In this document: one piece after another, positions 1 through 9,398 of the stretch
How positions within the stretch are numbered: position 1 is the first letter of the stretch
Layout: every line of letters begins with the position of its first letter
Source: Rubrivivax sp.
Lineage (GTDB): Bacteria; Pseudomonadota; Gammaproteobacteria; Burkholderiales; Burkholderiaceae_C
DNA: 33,589 nucleotides
Reading direction: 5' to 3'
NCBI GenBank assembly: GCA_019635285.1
Contig: JAHBZS010000052.1
Location: 1 to 33,589 of the forward strand
Translations under genes and position numbers: made by a program
Notes under the pieces: model-generated
The model's input: only the letters and a program-made list of their open reading frames with translations
What the model was told of the DNA's origin: nothing
The model's database searches: none

Positions 1-170
1 AAAGAATTGAAGTGAACTTCACTTCTATGAGCGTTTGAGGTTTTTAGGCCTCGAGCCTTGCGATTGCTCGCAACACTCTTGGCACTCGCCTTCAAACGCC
101 CACGCTTATCGGCTGTATGTTGTTAAAGAACTTGCTTTGCCGCTACCGACAAGTCGTCAGCAGCAAAGAG
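1..170 (-). other. Leader of a 16S rRNA operon (the 16S gene lies just beyond base 1)
   Basis: Read on the minus strand, this stretch has the composition and motifs of a Burkholderiales rRNA leader: a boxA-like GTTCTTTAACA, then a structured GC/AT-mixed region thought to form one side of the RNase III processing stem, then the AT-rich run that normally precedes mature 16S rRNA. Transcription runs out of the window at base 1, so the 16S gene itself is not visible. A short open frame on the plus strand here has no coding character. The identification rests on recalled similarity to rRNA leaders and on the promoter and boxA arranged in the right order. Confidence 0.8.
121..131 (-). promoter_or_regulatory. 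boxA antitermination site of the rRNA leader
   Basis: The minus strand reads GTTCTTTAACA, close to the boxA consensus TGCTCTTTAACA bound by NusB/NusE. It lies about 40 bases downstream of the inferred start of transcription, as expected for an rRNA antitermination signal. Confidence 0.75.
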
Positions 171-175
171 ATGGA

Positions 176-204
176 AGTATGACCTGCTTTGAACCACCTG
201 TCAA
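176..204 (-). promoter_or_regulatory. Predicted rRNA operon promoter
   Basis: On the minus strand there is a perfect -35 TTGACA (199-204), a 17-base spacer and a -10-like CATACT (176-181), which would start transcription near base 169. It sits directly upstream of the leader and boxA. The segment from 205 to 329, between this promoter and the end of ptsI, holds no gene; it may contain an upstream (UP) element, but no clear A-tracts were seen. Confidence 0.7.
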
Positions 205-329
205 CACTTCCCTGCACTTCTTCTTCTTGCCCCGTCTCGGTGAACCGCGTTGGAGCTGTCTTAAGCGCAGCCCACGACTATAACACGATTCGCGACCCAC
301 GCTAGAGGGGGCTCTCTAACGACGGCCCC

Positions 330-2099
330 TCAGGGCAGCGTCGACGTGAAGGCCCTGGTTGCTTCGAGCTGCGGGTTCTCCGCGGCGAGAACGCGCTCCA
401 GCGCCGGCGCGAGGCGCCGGGTGTCAGCGCGAAGGATGCGCTGTTTGATCGACGAGATCTGCGCCGGATGCATCGAGAAGCTGCGCAGCCCCATGGCAAG
501 AAGCAGTTCAGTGAACGCCGGGTCGCCAGCCATCTCGCCGCAGACGCTGACGCCCTTGCCGACGGCATTGGCGCGCTGGATGACGCCGGCAATCAGCCCC
601 ACGACCGCTGGATGCCACGGGTCGTACAGATGGGACACGGCATCGTCCGCCCGGTCGATGGCCAGCGTGTACTGGATCAGGTCGTTGGTGCCGATGGACA
701 CGAAGTCGAAGTAGCGCAAGAACTGTCCCAGGCTCAGTGCCGCCGCGGGGACTTCGACCATGGCGCCCAGGTCCACCTGGGAATAGGCATGTCCGGCTTC
801 GTCGAGTTGCCGCCTGGCGCGCTCCAGCGCTTCGAGCGTCAGCTTCACTTCGCTCAGGTGGGCCACCATCGGAATGAGGATGCGCACGCGACCATAGGCG
901 CTGGCGCGCAGGATGGCGCGCAACTGCTGCCTGAACATGCCCGGCTCCGACAGACTCCAGCGGATCGCGCGCAGGCCGAGCGCCGGGTTGAGCACATGTT
1001 CGTGCCGCAGTTCCTGGACGGTCATGCGCTCCAACGGCTTGTCGGCGCCGACATCGACGGTGCGGATCGTCACCGGCAATCCACGCATCGCGAGCACCGC
1101 GTCGCGATAGGCCTCGAACTGCTCTTCCTCGCCAGGCAGATCGTCGCCGCGGCTCATGAACAGGAACTCGCTGCGGAACAGGCCCACGCCCACCGCGCCT
1201 GCCTCCAGCGCGCCGGCTGCATCGCTGGGCTGCTCGATATTGGCCAGCAGTTCGACGTGCTGCCCGTCCAGCGTAACCGATGGCGTGTGCCGCAGCCGGT
1301 GCAGGCGGGCGCGTTCCAGCTCGCTCTGCCGCTGGCGGAAGCGGTACTCCTCCAGCACGATGGGCGACGGATCGACGATGACGATGCCGGCATCGCCATC
1401 GACGACGATCCAGTCGTCCGGCCGCACCAGGCGGCTGGCCTCGCGCGCGCCCACCACGGCCGGAATGTCCATGCTGCGCGCCACGATGGCGGTATGCGAG
1501 GTGCGGCCGCCGACATCGGTGATGAAGCCAGTGAAGACGCTGTGCTTGAAGCGCATCATGTCGGCTGGCGCGATGTCGTTGGCCACCAGCACCAGCGGGT
1601 CCTCGCCCGCGAAGTCACGCGGGCTCAGCGTGGCCGACTGCTCGGCCGGCCCCGCCGGGCCGCGCGACATGGCGCGCAGCATGCGTTCGACGACCTGCTC
1701 CAGGTCAGCCTTGCGTTCGCGCAGGTAGTCGTCTTCCATCTCGTCGAACTGCCGCGCCAGCACCTCCAGTTGTGCCGACAGCGCCCATTCGGCGTTGTAG
1801 TGCCGGTCGATGACCCAGCTCTTGGCGGCGCCCGTCAGCGTCTCGTCGTGCACAAGCATCAGGTGCACGTCGAGCAGCGCCGACAGTTCCGCGGGGGCGT
1901 CTTCCGGCAGATCCCGCTGCAAGGTCCCCAGCTCCGTCGCCACCGTGTCGCGTGCCTGGCGCAAGCGGTCGATCTCGTCGTCGACGCGCTCGGCCGCGAT
2001 GAAGTAGTGCGCCACGTCCACGCGGCTGGATGCCACCAGCACCGCCCGCCCGATGGCCACGCCGCGCGACACCGGCATGCCAAAGAACTGGATGCTCAT
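330..2099 (-). CDS. ptsI: Phosphoenolpyruvate-protein phosphotransferase (PTS enzyme I)
   Basis: Cytoplasmic enzyme I takes phosphate from phosphoenolpyruvate and passes it to HPr. The 589-residue product has the family's usual length and layout: an N-terminal HPr-binding and phosphohistidine domain with GGRTSHTAIVARS (His202 is the expected phospho-acceptor), and a C-terminal PEP-binding barrel with IGTNDLIQYTLA and SVCGEMAGDP, which carries the catalytic cysteine. It follows ptsH after 9 bases and is the last gene of the EIIA-HPr-EI set. No sugar-specific EIIC permease is nearby, so the set probably works mainly in regulation, as is common in betaproteobacteria (inference). Its stop lies about 125 bases upstream of the rRNA promoter on the same strand. 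Confidence 0.97.
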   Translation of the reverse strand: MSIQFFGMPVSRGVAIGRAVLVASSRVDVAHYFIAAERVDDEIDRLRQARDTVATELGTLQRDLPEDAPAELSALLDVHLMLVHDETLTGAAKSWVIDRHYNAEWALSAQLEVLARQFDEMEDDYLRERKADLEQVVERMLRAMSRGPAGPAEQSATLSPRDFAGEDPLVLVANDIAPADMMRFKHSVFTGFITDVGGRTSHTAIVARSMDIPAVVGAREASRLVRPDDWIVVDGDAGIVIVDPSPIVLEEYRFRQRQSELERARLHRLRHTPSVTLDGQHVELLANIEQPSDAAGALEAGAVGVGLFRSEFLFMSRGDDLPGEEEQFEAYRDAVLAMRGLPVTIRTVDVGADKPLERMTVQELRHEHVLNPALGLRAIRWSLSEPGMFRQQLRAILRASAYGRVRILIPMVAHLSEVKLTLEALERARRQLDEAGHAYSQVDLGAMVEVPAAALSLGQFLRYFDFVSIGTNDLIQYTLAIDRADDAVSHLYDPWHPAVVGLIAGVIQRANAVGKGVSVCGEMAGDPAFTELLLAMGLRSFSMHPAQISSIKQRILRADTRRLAPALERVLAAENPQLEATRAFTSTLP

Positions 2100-2108
2100 G
2101 CAGACCGC

Positions 2109-2378
2109 CTACTGGCCTTCGCCGAACTTGTCGTCGATCAGCGCGACGATCGCCTTCATCGCCGCGTCCTCGTCGCTGCCCTCGATCTCGATCTCGACTT
2201 CGGAGCCCAGGCCGGCGGCCAGCATCATCACGCCCATGATGCTCTTGGCGTTGACGCGCCGGCCGTTGCGCGACAGGTGGACTTCGCTGGCGAAGCTGCC
2301 GGCCAGCTTGGTGAGCTTGGCGGACGCGCGGGCGTGCAAGCCCAGCTTGTTACTGATCGTGGCGACCTGTTTGATCAT
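2109..2378 (-). CDS. ptsH: Phosphocarrier protein HPr
   Basis: This 89-residue protein is the small phosphocarrier between enzyme I and EIIA. It shows the active-site motif LGLHARAS with His15, and the regulatory-serine region NAKSIMGVM with Ser46, the site used by HPr kinase/phosphorylase in organisms that have it. Its start lies inside the 3' end of the EIIA gene (about a 29-base overlap), which indicates translational coupling. ptsI follows 9 bases downstream. Confidence 0.97.
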   Translation of the reverse strand: MIKQVATISNKLGLHARASAKLTKLAGSFASEVHLSRNGRRVNAKSIMGVMMLAAGLGSEVEIEIEGSDEDAAMKAIVALIDDKFGEGQ

Positions 2379-2799
2379 GAGAGGCGGGCCGCAGGGCCTG
2401 GTTCTGGGGGGGCGACGCGGTCACCGGCATCACGCCTTGCGTGGCCCCTGCGACGGCGCGTGCCACCAGGGCGTCCAGCGATTCCTTGGTGCCGTAGCAG
2501 AGCGTGCGCCACAGCATCGGCACGTTGACGCCGGCCACCACGCGCACACGCGGGTCGCCCAGCAGCAGCGCAGCGCCTCGACAGGGGGTCGCGCCAAAAA
2601 CATCGGTGAGCACCAGCGTGTCGGCATCCGCGCGCGTGGAGATCAACTGCCTGGCGGTCTCGGCGACCTGTTCCTCGTTGGCATCGCCCGGCACGTCCAT
2701 CGCCTGCACATCTGCGGCGCAATCCGGGTACGCATGCTGGGCCACGGCTTTCAGCGCCGAGGCCAGCGGGGCATGCGCAATGATCAGGACGTTGGTCAT
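2350..2799 (-). CDS. PTS mannose-type EIIA domain protein
   Basis: A 149-residue single-domain EIIA of the mannose/sorbose type. It begins MTNVLIIAHAPLA, with His9 as the expected phospho-acceptor, and has the family signature LVLTDVFGATPCRGAALLL. The last 20 or so residues form a polar tail beyond the normal domain end. The start codon shares an ATGA overlap with the stop of the upstream MFS gene, and the 3' end overlaps ptsH. With HPr and EI it forms the compact PTS set found in many betaproteobacteria, where phosphorylation state serves signalling rather than sugar import (inference). No EIIB or EIIC partner is visible. Confidence 0.9.
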   Translation of the reverse strand: MTNVLIIAHAPLASALKAVAQHAYPDCAADVQAMDVPGDANEEQVAETARQLISTRADADTLVLTDVFGATPCRGAALLLGDPRVRVVAGVNVPMLWRTLCYGTKESLDALVARAVAGATQGVMPVTASPPQNQALRPASHDQTGRHDQ

Positions 2800-4016
2800 C
2801 GGAGGGCGGCTCGGTTTTGGATTATCACCATTCGGCGCTGCCTCAGCAGGAACCACGCTTGCGCCAGCGCACAGCACAGCGCGAACAGGCCCATCGCGCC
2901 GCGGAACGCGTCGGCGCGCGCCCACCCCAGTGCGACGAAGGCATCGATCGCCAGGCCGATGCCCCACTGCAGGCAAAAGACGCCGGCGAAGACCACCAGA
3001 TTGAAGGCCGACAGCGCACGGCCGGCCCACGCCAAGGGGAAAGCCTGTCCGACAAAGGGCAGGCTCAGCGTGACGCAGGTCGACAGCACGCACCACAGCG
3101 CCCAGTGCAGCGCGCCGGCCCGTGAGCCGAGCATGACGATTGCGGCCAGCACGAGCACGCTCAGCGGCAGACCCCAGCTGATCATCTGCCGGGTATGCAG
3201 GCCCCTGCCGGCCAGGCGCGGCATGACGACGCCCCAGCTCATGAAGGTCAGCAACATGCTCAGGTTGATGACCAACAGTCCCTGCGCCGCCTCGCTCGCC
3301 GAGCGCCCGGCCACCTGGGTGAGCCAGGGCCCGGCCCACAGCGACTGGATGGCGATCAGCCCGCCGTAGCTGAAGAAGCCCAGCGGCGCCAGCGCCACGA
3401 ACACCGGGTGCCGCATGATCTCGCGATAGCCCCCACCCGCCGGCGCGGCAGGCTCCTGCGCCGCCCGCGGCGCGAAGCGCGCGATGCCCAGCATGGACAG
3501 CGCCAGCAACACCGCCAGCACCACGAACAGGCCCCGCCAACCCAGGTACGGCAGCACCAGTTGCACGGGCACCGTCGACGCCACCATGCCCAGCGACCCG
3601 GTCATCAGCATCCACGAGTTGAGCCGCAGTTGCACGGCCGCGTCGAAGAGGTGCCGAAAGCAGGTGAGCGGCGCCATCAGGCAGGCCGCCACGCCCATGC
3701 CGATCAGCAGCCGCGCGGCGATCAGCGACGCCAGCGATGTCGCCAGTGCAAAGCCTGCGCAGCCGATCACGGCCAGGCTCAACAGCACCAGCTGCACGCG
3801 CCGCGCGCCGTGGCGGTCGAGCGCCCGGCCCAGCGGCAACTGCAACGATGCGAAACCCAGGAAGTAGGCGCCGGCCAGCAGGCCCAGGCCGGCCGGCCCC
3901 AGGCCCAGCTCCGCGCTGAACACCGGCGCCAGCGTGGCCGTCACGGCACGCAACAGCGCCGACAGAAAGTAGGCGAACGCAAAGGCCAGCACGATGGCCG
4001 GCGCTGCGGCGCTCAT
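2796..4016 (-). CDS. Major facilitator superfamily transporter
   Basis: A 406-residue membrane protein with about 12 hydrophobic segments. It carries the MFS motif-A-like loop GRALDRHGARRVQ between segments 2 and 3, and begins with a membrane segment (AIVLAFAFAYFLSALLRA). Substrate cannot be read from the sequence. It resembles proton-linked efflux or nitrate/cyanate-type MFS proteins, often annotated only as MFS. The ATG at 4016 was chosen because it overlaps the stop of the lipoprotein gene, and the stop overlaps the EIIA start as ATGA, giving a continuous coupled operon. Confidence 0.9.
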   Translation of the reverse strand: MSAAAPAIVLAFAFAYFLSALLRAVTATLAPVFSAELGLGPAGLGLLAGAYFLGFASLQLPLGRALDRHGARRVQLVLLSLAVIGCAGFALATSLASLIAARLLIGMGVAACLMAPLTCFRHLFDAAVQLRLNSWMLMTGSLGMVASTVPVQLVLPYLGWRGLFVVLAVLLALSMLGIARFAPRAAQEPAAPAGGGYREIMRHPVFVALAPLGFFSYGGLIAIQSLWAGPWLTQVAGRSASEAAQGLLVINLSMLLTFMSWGVVMPRLAGRGLHTRQMISWGLPLSVLVLAAIVMLGSRAGALHWALWCVLSTCVTLSLPFVGQAFPLAWAGRALSAFNLVVFAGVFCLQWGIGLAIDAFVALGWARADAFRGAMGLFALCCALAQAWFLLRQRRMVIIQNRAALR

Positions 4017-4534
4017 GGCAGCAGACGCAGGCCGCCGAAGAAGGTCGCCACGGCTTCCGGCTCCAGCTTGGTGCCCAGCGCCACGGCCTGGAACACGCGC
4101 GTGCCCTTGGCGAACACCGCCGTCTGCTCGACGACGGCACGCCCGTCGGGCATACGCCCCGACACCTGCACGCGTCGGCTGGCTGGATTCGGCGTGGCCC
4201 CGGGGATCTGCAGCGGCAGCGCCGCCGTCTCGGCGCCCCCCAGATTCCTCGCCGCCGACGCGCGCAGTTCCTCCAGCGCGGCGCCCACCCGGGCCGGATC
4301 GCCGATGTCGGCAAAGGCCACGCCCCAGGTGACACCGCCCGCACTGCAGGCATGCAGCTGCATGCGCACCTGGGTCGACGCTAGGCTGACCGGACGCGCC
4401 TGGCTGTCCGGCTTGCAGGGCATCAGCACCGCGAGGCCGCTGCCCTCGGGCCGCAACTCGCGCCAATCCAGGGTCGGCGCACAGCCCGTGAGTAGCACGG
4501 CCGCCGCCAGACCCCTCCAGAAGCTTCGATTCAT
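4013..4534 (-). CDS. Putative lipoprotein of unknown function
   Basis: A 173-residue protein with a classic lipoprotein signal: basic MNRSFWR, a hydrophobic stretch, then the lipobox LLTGC with Cys18 as the lipidated residue. The mature part has two more cysteines (Cys40 and Cys63) and a C-terminal segment ending FFGGLRLLP. No known family was recognised. It appears to be the first gene of the lipoprotein-MFS-EIIA-HPr-EI operon and overlaps the MFS start by 4 bases. Its role is probably in the periplasm or at the membrane; nothing more specific is supported. Confidence 0.8.
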   Translation of the reverse strand: MNRSFWRGLAAAVLLTGCAPTLDWRELRPEGSGLAVLMPCKPDSQARPVSLASTQVRMQLHACSAGGVTWGVAFADIGDPARVGAALEELRASAARNLGGAETAALPLQIPGATPNPASRRVQVSGRMPDGRAVVEQTAVFAKGTRVFQAVALGTKLEPEAVATFFGGLRLLP

Positions 4535-4718
4535 CGGGCGCGAATTATCGGAGCGATTCTTTAGCCCGCAGGTCGTGAACTATTGCCGCACTACAGCCGC
4601 GGTCAATGGCGCCCCCTCCAGTCGCGGGCTGTTCAGCCGCCGGCGCCGCACCAAACTTGCGCCTGGGCAAGCTGCGCCAGGCGCACGCTACAAGCCCGCC
4701 GTCCCAAGGAATCAGAAC

Positions 4719-5864
4719 ATGGATCTTCCCGACCTGCCCCGCGAGCCCAGCCGCGTGCCGCTGCCTGCCAAGCCGGTGGCCCTGGCCGAGCCGACCGACA
4801 GCTTCCGCGAGCTGATCGCGCAGATCGGGCGCGAGGTGGTCGCCCCGATGACCTCGGCGCTGGAGCGGGTCAACGCCTTCGCCACCAGCGGCCGCATGGA
4901 CCGCGCGGCGCTGCGTGCCTTGCGCGACGAGCTCGAATGCGCGCGGCGCATCGGCCTGGGCGCACAGCAGCTCAGCCGCTTCGCCAGCGGGCACGTGCGC
5001 CAGAACCCGCAGCGCATGAACCTGGCCCAGACCCTGCACGAGGCGCTTGCGCAGCGGCAGCGCGAAACCGCGGCCCGCGGCATCGACCTGCGCCAGGACC
5101 TGAAGCCGGCCGAGGTGATGATCGACCCGTCGATGCTGTCGGCGCTGCAGCAGGCCTTGCTGGATTGGAGCTTCGAGCATGCCCGCTCGCACATCGAGTT
5201 CCACATCGACGTGAAGAGCTGGCCCGTGCACGCCCGCCTGTCCTGCCGCTTTGCCTACGTGCCGGCTGACGAGATGCCGGACCACGAGCGCCGCGCAGCT
5301 GCCCGGCTGGATACGCTGCCGTGGCAACTGCTGCGGCGCCTGGCGCAGACGCTGGGCCTGGTGCTGCAACGCGACCACGCCGACGGCAGCACCTGCGCGG
5401 TGCTGGAATTCCCCCAGACGGTCAAGGCCGACCTGCTGTCCCTGGATGCGCTGCAGGCCGACGAACCCGCCGCGACGGGCCCGAACTCGCAGCCGATGGT
5501 CGGGCGCCACGTGCTGGTGGTGGCCGCACGCCGCGAGATCCGCAACGGCGTGCGCGACACCCTGCGCGCGATGGGCCTGATGGTGGACTACGTCGGCTCG
5601 GTCGACGAGGCGCGCGAGTTCTGCACCGGCGGCCTGCCGCACGCCGTCATCTACGAAGCGGCGCTGGCCGGCGAGAACTTCCGCAAGCTGCGCGCGGAAT
5701 GGACGCGTGAAGTCCCGTCGCTGGCCTTCGTGGAGATTGCCGAGCAGGGACGCGAGTTGGAGGTATGCGACATCGGCGGCCAGCGCACCTCGCGCATCGG
5801 CCGCGACGTCATCGCCAGCGCGCTGGGCAGCGCGCTGATGTTCGAGCTGGCCAAGGGCGGCTGA
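4719..5864 (+). CDS. Degenerate histidine-kinase-like protein with pseudo-receiver domain
   Basis: A 381-residue cytoplasmic protein. Residues 25-245 look like the dimerisation and ATPase region of a hybrid kinase: a helical stretch at 60-95, a segment from NLAQTLHEAL typical of the post-H-box region, and DPSMLSALQQALLDW where an N-box would sit. There is no clear H-box histidine, no N-box asparagine and no DxGxG. Residues 260-380 resemble a receiver (HVLVVAARREIRNGVRDTLRAMG), but the acidic pair is replaced by AAR and the phospho-Asp position is occupied by Glu313 (AVIYEAALAG). It is therefore probably a signalling pseudoenzyme or scaffold (inference). It is a lone plus-strand gene, convergent with lipA 6 bases downstream. 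The ATG at 4719 is the first in a sensible position. Confidence 0.75.
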   Translation: MDLPDLPREPSRVPLPAKPVALAEPTDSFRELIAQIGREVVAPMTSALERVNAFATSGRMDRAALRALRDELECARRIGLGAQQLSRFASGHVRQNPQRMNLAQTLHEALAQRQRETAARGIDLRQDLKPAEVMIDPSMLSALQQALLDWSFEHARSHIEFHIDVKSWPVHARLSCRFAYVPADEMPDHERRAAARLDTLPWQLLRRLAQTLGLVLQRDHADGSTCAVLEFPQTVKADLLSLDALQADEPAATGPNSQPMVGRHVLVVAARREIRNGVRDTLRAMGLMVDYVGSVDEAREFCTGGLPHAVIYEAALAGENFRKLRAEWTREVPSLAFVEIAEQGRELEVCDIGGQRTSRIGRDVIASALGSALMFELAKGG

Positions 5865-5870
5865 AGCGCC

Positions 5871-6854
5871 TCAGGCGACGGCATTGGCCACGCCGGCGGC
5901 GTGGGCCTGCTGGTCGGCGTGGTAGCTGGAGCGCACCAGCGCCCCCACCGCGGCATGGGTGAAGCCCATCTTCGCTGCCTCGGCCTCGAACATGCGGAAG
6001 GTGTCCGGGTGCACGTAGCGCAGCACCGGCAGGTGGTGGCCGCTGGGTGCCAGGTACTGGCCGATGGTCAGCATGTCGATGCCATGCGCGCGCATGTCAC
6101 GCATCACCTGCAGGATCTCCTCGTCGGTCTCGCCCAGGCCGACCATCAGGCCGCTCTTCGTCGGCACGCCCGGCACCGCAGCCTTGAAGCGCTTGAGCAG
6201 ATCCAGGCTGAAGGCGTAGTCCGAACCCGGGCGCGCCTGCTTGTACAGCCGCGGCACCGTTTCCAGGTTGTGGTTCATCACGTCGGGCGGCGCGGCCTTC
6301 AGGATGTCCAGCGCGCGGTCCAGGCGGCCGCGGAAGTCCGGTGTCAGCACCTCGATGCGCGTCGCCGGCGACAGCTCGCGCACGCGCTGGATGCACGCGA
6401 CGAAGTGCGCGGCCCCGCCGTCGCGCAGGTCGTCGCGGTCGACGCTGGTGATGACCACGTACTGCAGCTTCAGCGCGGCGATGGTCTTGGCCAGGTTCAG
6501 CGGCTCGTCCGCATCCAGCGGGTCGGGGCGGCCGTGGCCCACGTCGCAGAACGGGCAGCGCCGCGTGCACTTGTCACCCATGACCATGAAGGTGGCCGTG
6601 CCCTTGCCGAAGCACTCGCCGATGTTCGGGCACGAGGCCTCTTCGCAGACGCTGTGCAGCTTGTGCTCGCGCAGGATCTGCTTGATCTCGTAGAAACGCG
6701 TGCTCGGGCTGCCGGCCTTGACGCGGATCCAGTCCGGCTTCTTCAGCGCCGGCGCGGCCACCACCTTGATCGGGATGCGCGAGGTCTTGGCCTGCGACTT
6801 CTGCTTGGCTGCGGCGTCGTAGGCCGCATCGGCGGGAACGGGAGGGGTGGTCAT
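5871..6854 (-). CDS. lipA: Lipoyl synthase
   Basis: A radical SAM enzyme that inserts two sulfurs into protein-bound octanoyl groups to make lipoyl cofactors. The 327-residue product shows both cluster motifs: the auxiliary cluster [12 protein letters not shown] near residues 75-86 and the radical SAM motif [11 protein letters not shown], along with the typical [12 protein letters not shown] and the C-terminal RSSYHA. The start at 6854 overlaps the lipB stop as ATGA, showing coupling to the octanoyltransferase that supplies its substrate. The preceding residues of the open frame lie inside lipB and are not part of the protein. Confidence 0.98.
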   Translation of the reverse strand: MTTPPVPADAAYDAAAKQKSQAKTSRIPIKVVAAPALKKPDWIRVKAGSPSTRFYEIKQILREHKLHSVCEEASCPNIGECFGKGTATFMVMGDKCTRRCPFCDVGHGRPDPLDADEPLNLAKTIAALKLQYVVITSVDRDDLRDGGAAHFVACIQRVRELSPATRIEVLTPDFRGRLDRALDILKAAPPDVMNHNLETVPRLYKQARPGSDYAFSLDLLKRFKAAVPGVPTKSGLMVGLGETDEEILQVMRDMRAHGIDMLTIGQYLAPSGHHLPVLRYVHPDTFRMFEAEAAKMGFTHAAVGALVRSSYHADQQAHAAGVANAVA

Positions 6855-7531
6855 GGTGGCGCTGAGGGAGTCAGTTGGGCGCTGAGCCGCTGCGCCAGCA
6901 TCGGCGCTGCCGTCGCCCAATCCGTGTGCACGCCCAGTGTAGCCAGATCGACGGTGCGCAGCCCTGCGTAGCCGCACGGATCGATGCGCTCGAAGGGGCC
7001 CAGGTCCATGGCGACGTTCAGCGCCACGCCGTGGTACGTGCAGTGGTTGCTGACCTTGATGCCCAGCGCGGCGATCTTGCCCAGGCCGCGGAACGGGTCG
7101 CCGGGCAGCGCCGGGCCGGCCAGCGCCGCGTGGCCGAAGGGGTCGTCCAGGCGCACGTAGATGCCGGGCGCGCCGGCCACGCGGTGGCCGGTGACGCCGA
7201 ACTCCTCCAGCACCTTCAGCAACGCCTGCTCCAGCCGGTAGACGTATTCCTTGACGTAGATGCCCAGGCGCCGCAGGTCGACCAGCGGATAGGCCACCAC
7301 CTGCCCCGGCCCGTGGTAAGTGACCTGGCCACCGCGATTGCTTTGCACCAGCGGGATGTCGCCGGCATCGTGCACATGCTGCACCCGCCCGGCCACGCCC
7401 AGCGTGTACACCGGCTCATGTTCCACCAGCCACAGCTGGTCTTCGGAGCCCGCCTCGCGCGCGGCCGTGAAGTCGCGCATCTCGGCTTCGATGCCGGCAT
7501 AACTGCGTCGACCCAACATCCGCACTTGCAT
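6851..7531 (-). CDS. lipB: Octanoyltransferase
   Basis: Transfers octanoate from acyl-carrier protein to lipoyl domains, the first step of lipoate synthesis. The 226-residue product has the family signature [23 protein letters not shown] in parts ([11 protein letters not shown]), [18 protein letters not shown] with the conserved lysine, and [11 protein letters not shown] with the catalytic cysteine. The ATG at 7531 gives the expected [13 protein letters not shown] start; upstream codons are not family-like. In many Burkholderiales lipB directly follows ybeD. Here a three-gene glycan cassette separates them, 29 bases upstream. Confidence 0.97.
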   Translation of the reverse strand: MQVRMLGRRSYAGIEAEMRDFTAAREAGSEDQLWLVEHEPVYTLGVAGRVQHVHDAGDIPLVQSNRGGQVTYHGPGQVVAYPLVDLRRLGIYVKEYVYRLEQALLKVLEEFGVTGHRVAGAPGIYVRLDDPFGHAALAGPALPGDPFRGLGKIAALGIKVSNHCTYHGVALNVAMDLGPFERIDPCGYAGLRTVDLATLGVHTDWATAAPMLAQRLSAQLTPSAPP

Positions 7532-7560
7532 CGTTCTGAGTGTACGCAGCGAGCGGCCGC

Positions 7561-8715
7561 TCAGCGCCTGTAGCCTTCGAGCGCGCGGATCGCCGCCACC
7601 ACCTGCGCGCGGCCGTAGCGCGCCTCGATGGCGCAGCGGTTGGCCTGCCGCTGCCCGGGGCTCAATTCGCACAGCGCGGCGGCCGGGTCCGCCTCGAGCT
7701 CTTCAATGGCCAGCAGCGTGATGCCCAGGTCGCAGAAGAAGCCGAACAGCGGGTTGTCGCGGCGCATGTAGACGCTGGCGCCGCGGTACAGGGCCGCCGC
7801 GATGTTGCCCACCGCCTGCTGGCGGCGCTGGTTCATCAGCACCCAGCCGCAGCGCGCCATGCGCTGGTTGTAGTCGCCGATCGGCAGCCAGTCCGTCAAG
7901 GGCTCGAACCTCGCACCCAGCATCTCGCGCCCGGCGTCGATCACCGCCTGCGCATAGCCCGGCGGCGCCTTGCCGTAGCTCAGCGGCACGAGCACCCGGC
8001 AGCCCTCAGGCAGGCGCCCGCGCAGCAGCGCCAGTGCCTCCAGATGGTTGTTGGTCGGCGAGCAGGAATTGCCCAGCTGCAGGTCCGGTCCGGCCATGTC
8101 GGCCGTGCCGGCGGCGAAAATGTCCTCGACGGTGAACGACGGAATCGGATGCAGCACGGCGTGCAGCGACGGCAGTACCTCGCTCAGCAGCCGCGCGTCC
8201 GCGGGGTTGGCGCTGAGCACGTCGATGCGCGGCGCCACCGCCATCGCCGGCAGCGTCGGAGGCGGCTGGGCCTTCGCCCGGCGCCAAGGTGCGCGCAGGC
8301 GGCGCCACCAGCCGCCGCGCGCCGGCGCCCGCTGCGCCAGCGCGCGCAGCAGCTCGGCCGTGCGCGGCAGCACCAGGCTGCCCAGCCGCGGCTCGAGCAA
8401 CGGCATGTAGTCACCGCCGCCGGCCAGCCAGACCACCAGCGTGCCGGGACGCACGTGGCGCAGCGCCGGCGCGAAGCGTGACGACATCAGATGCACCACG
8501 ACGCAGTCCGCGTCCGCCAGCTGTCGCGCGATCCAGCGCGTGCGAAAGCGCAGCGAATGGTGATGGCTGACGTCGGACGCCGCTGCGACATGGCGCCGCT
8601 CCCCCGGCCGCAGCCGCGCCAGCAGCCAGCGGTTCATTCCTGGAAAGGCCTCGTCGAACAGCGAGCGCGCCAGCGGCACGAACTTCTCGTCGTTCGACAG
8701 GTGCACGATCTTCAT
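7561..8715 (-). CDS. WecF-like Fuc4NAc transferase family glycosyltransferase
   Basis: A 384-residue protein whose second half matches the pattern of TDP-N-acetylfucosamine:lipid II N-acetylfucosaminyltransferases (WecF, GT56): [17 protein letters not shown] at residues 212-228, then VLVPLSYG, a YAQAVIDAG stretch, [29 protein letters not shown] and RRDNPLF. In enterobacteria WecF adds Fuc4NAc to lipid-linked enterobacterial common antigen; here the donor and acceptor are unknown. Residues 130-155 are Arg/Trp/Pro-rich and look like a linker or membrane-contact patch. The start overlaps the WbqC stop as ATGA. It is the last gene of a glycan cassette that lies between ybeD and lipB. Confidence 0.8.
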   Translation of the reverse strand: MKIVHLSNDEKFVPLARSLFDEAFPGMNRWLLARLRPGERRHVAAASDVSHHHSLRFRTRWIARQLADADCVVVHLMSSRFAPALRHVRPGTLVVWLAGGGDYMPLLEPRLGSLVLPRTAELLRALAQRAPARGGWWRRLRAPWRRAKAQPPPTLPAMAVAPRIDVLSANPADARLLSEVLPSLHAVLHPIPSFTVEDIFAAGTADMAGPDLQLGNSCSPTNNHLEALALLRGRLPEGCRVLVPLSYGKAPPGYAQAVIDAGREMLGARFEPLTDWLPIGDYNQRMARCGWVLMNQRRQQAVGNIAAALYRGASVYMRRDNPLFGFFCDLGITLLAIEELEADPAAALCELSPGQRQANRCAIEARYGRAQVVAAIRALEGYRR

Positions 8716-9398
8716 GCGCGCCGCACGAGCGCGGGCGCCTCGGCGCCGGCGTTGAAGAGCAGATCGAGCACGGACACGTGGTGCTCGAACGCCCCCCACG
8801 GCTGCGGGTACTCGCGGTAGGGGCCGTAGTGGAACCACTCGACGGCGATGCCCTGGCGCGCAAAGGCGCCGTCATCCAGGTAGTCGCGCGCCGACGGGCC
8901 CGACACATACACCCGGGCGCCGGCCTGCGCGCAGATCGAGGCCAGACGCTCGCTGCGCTCGCCCTGCAGGACAAAGTCCCCGGAGTCGCCCAGTCGCGTG
9001 GTGATGCCCAGGCGCGCGCACACCGCCTCGATCAGGCTGCGGTTCAGCGCCGAGAGATGGGTCCAGCGCTGCCGGTACAGCGGCTCGAGCCATGCGGCGA
9101 CGGCCTCGAAGGCCGGGGCGCGCCGGTAGTTCAGCGTCAGCGCCTTCCAGTGCCGTTCGGCCCAGGCGCTGCCGTCGATCAGGGTGTCGCGGATGCGCTG
9201 CTCGTAGCGCCCCTTGGCCTGCACCGGCACGGTCAGCCATTGCAGCCCGTCGGGCGTCTTGATGCTGTTGCGGTTGCGCCAGTCGCGACGCGTGTACTGC
9301 ACATCGTCGTAGAGCACGAACTCGTCGACCGAGGCGATCAGGTCGAAGTAGCCCTTCCAGGGGATGTAGTTCGACTGCACGATCGCCACGCGCTTCAA
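8712..9398 (-). CDS. WbqC-like family protein
   Basis: A 228-residue protein of the WbqC family, whose members sit in O-antigen and capsule clusters and are thought to act in nucleotide-sugar modification; the reaction is not settled. The N-terminus [18 protein letters not shown] is diagnostic, followed by [18 protein letters not shown] and LTVPV. The start was set at the TTG at 9398: its TTGA overlaps the stop of the NeuD-like gene, and the resulting [16 protein letters not shown] fits the family. The downstream gene starts inside its stop codon. All three cassette genes are thus translationally coupled. Confidence 0.85.
   Translation of the reverse strand: MKRVAIVQSNYIPWKGYFDLIASVDEFVLYDDVQYTRRDWRNRNSIKTPDGLQWLTVPVQAKGRYEQRIRDTLIDGSAWAERHWKALTLNYRRAPAFEAVAAWLEPLYRQRWTHLSALNRSLIEAVCARLGITTRLGDSGDFVLQGERSERLASICAQAGARVYVSGPSARDYLDDGAFARQGIAVEWFHYGPYREYPQPWGAFEHHVSVLDLLFNAGAEAPALVRRA

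Noticed and set aside
35-283. 82-codon open frame at the left end
   Set aside because: It lies on the strand opposite the rRNA leader, promoter and boxA and has no ribosome site or coding character.
305-330. Intrinsic terminator after ptsI
   Set aside because: Only about five base pairs (AGGGG/CCCCT) can form and no T-run follows.
468-2528. Very long plus-strand open frame opposite ptsI and ptsH
   Set aside because: It is antisense to clear ptsI/ptsH coding sequence, and its His/Gln/Arg/Ala-rich product is typical of a shadow frame in high-GC DNA.
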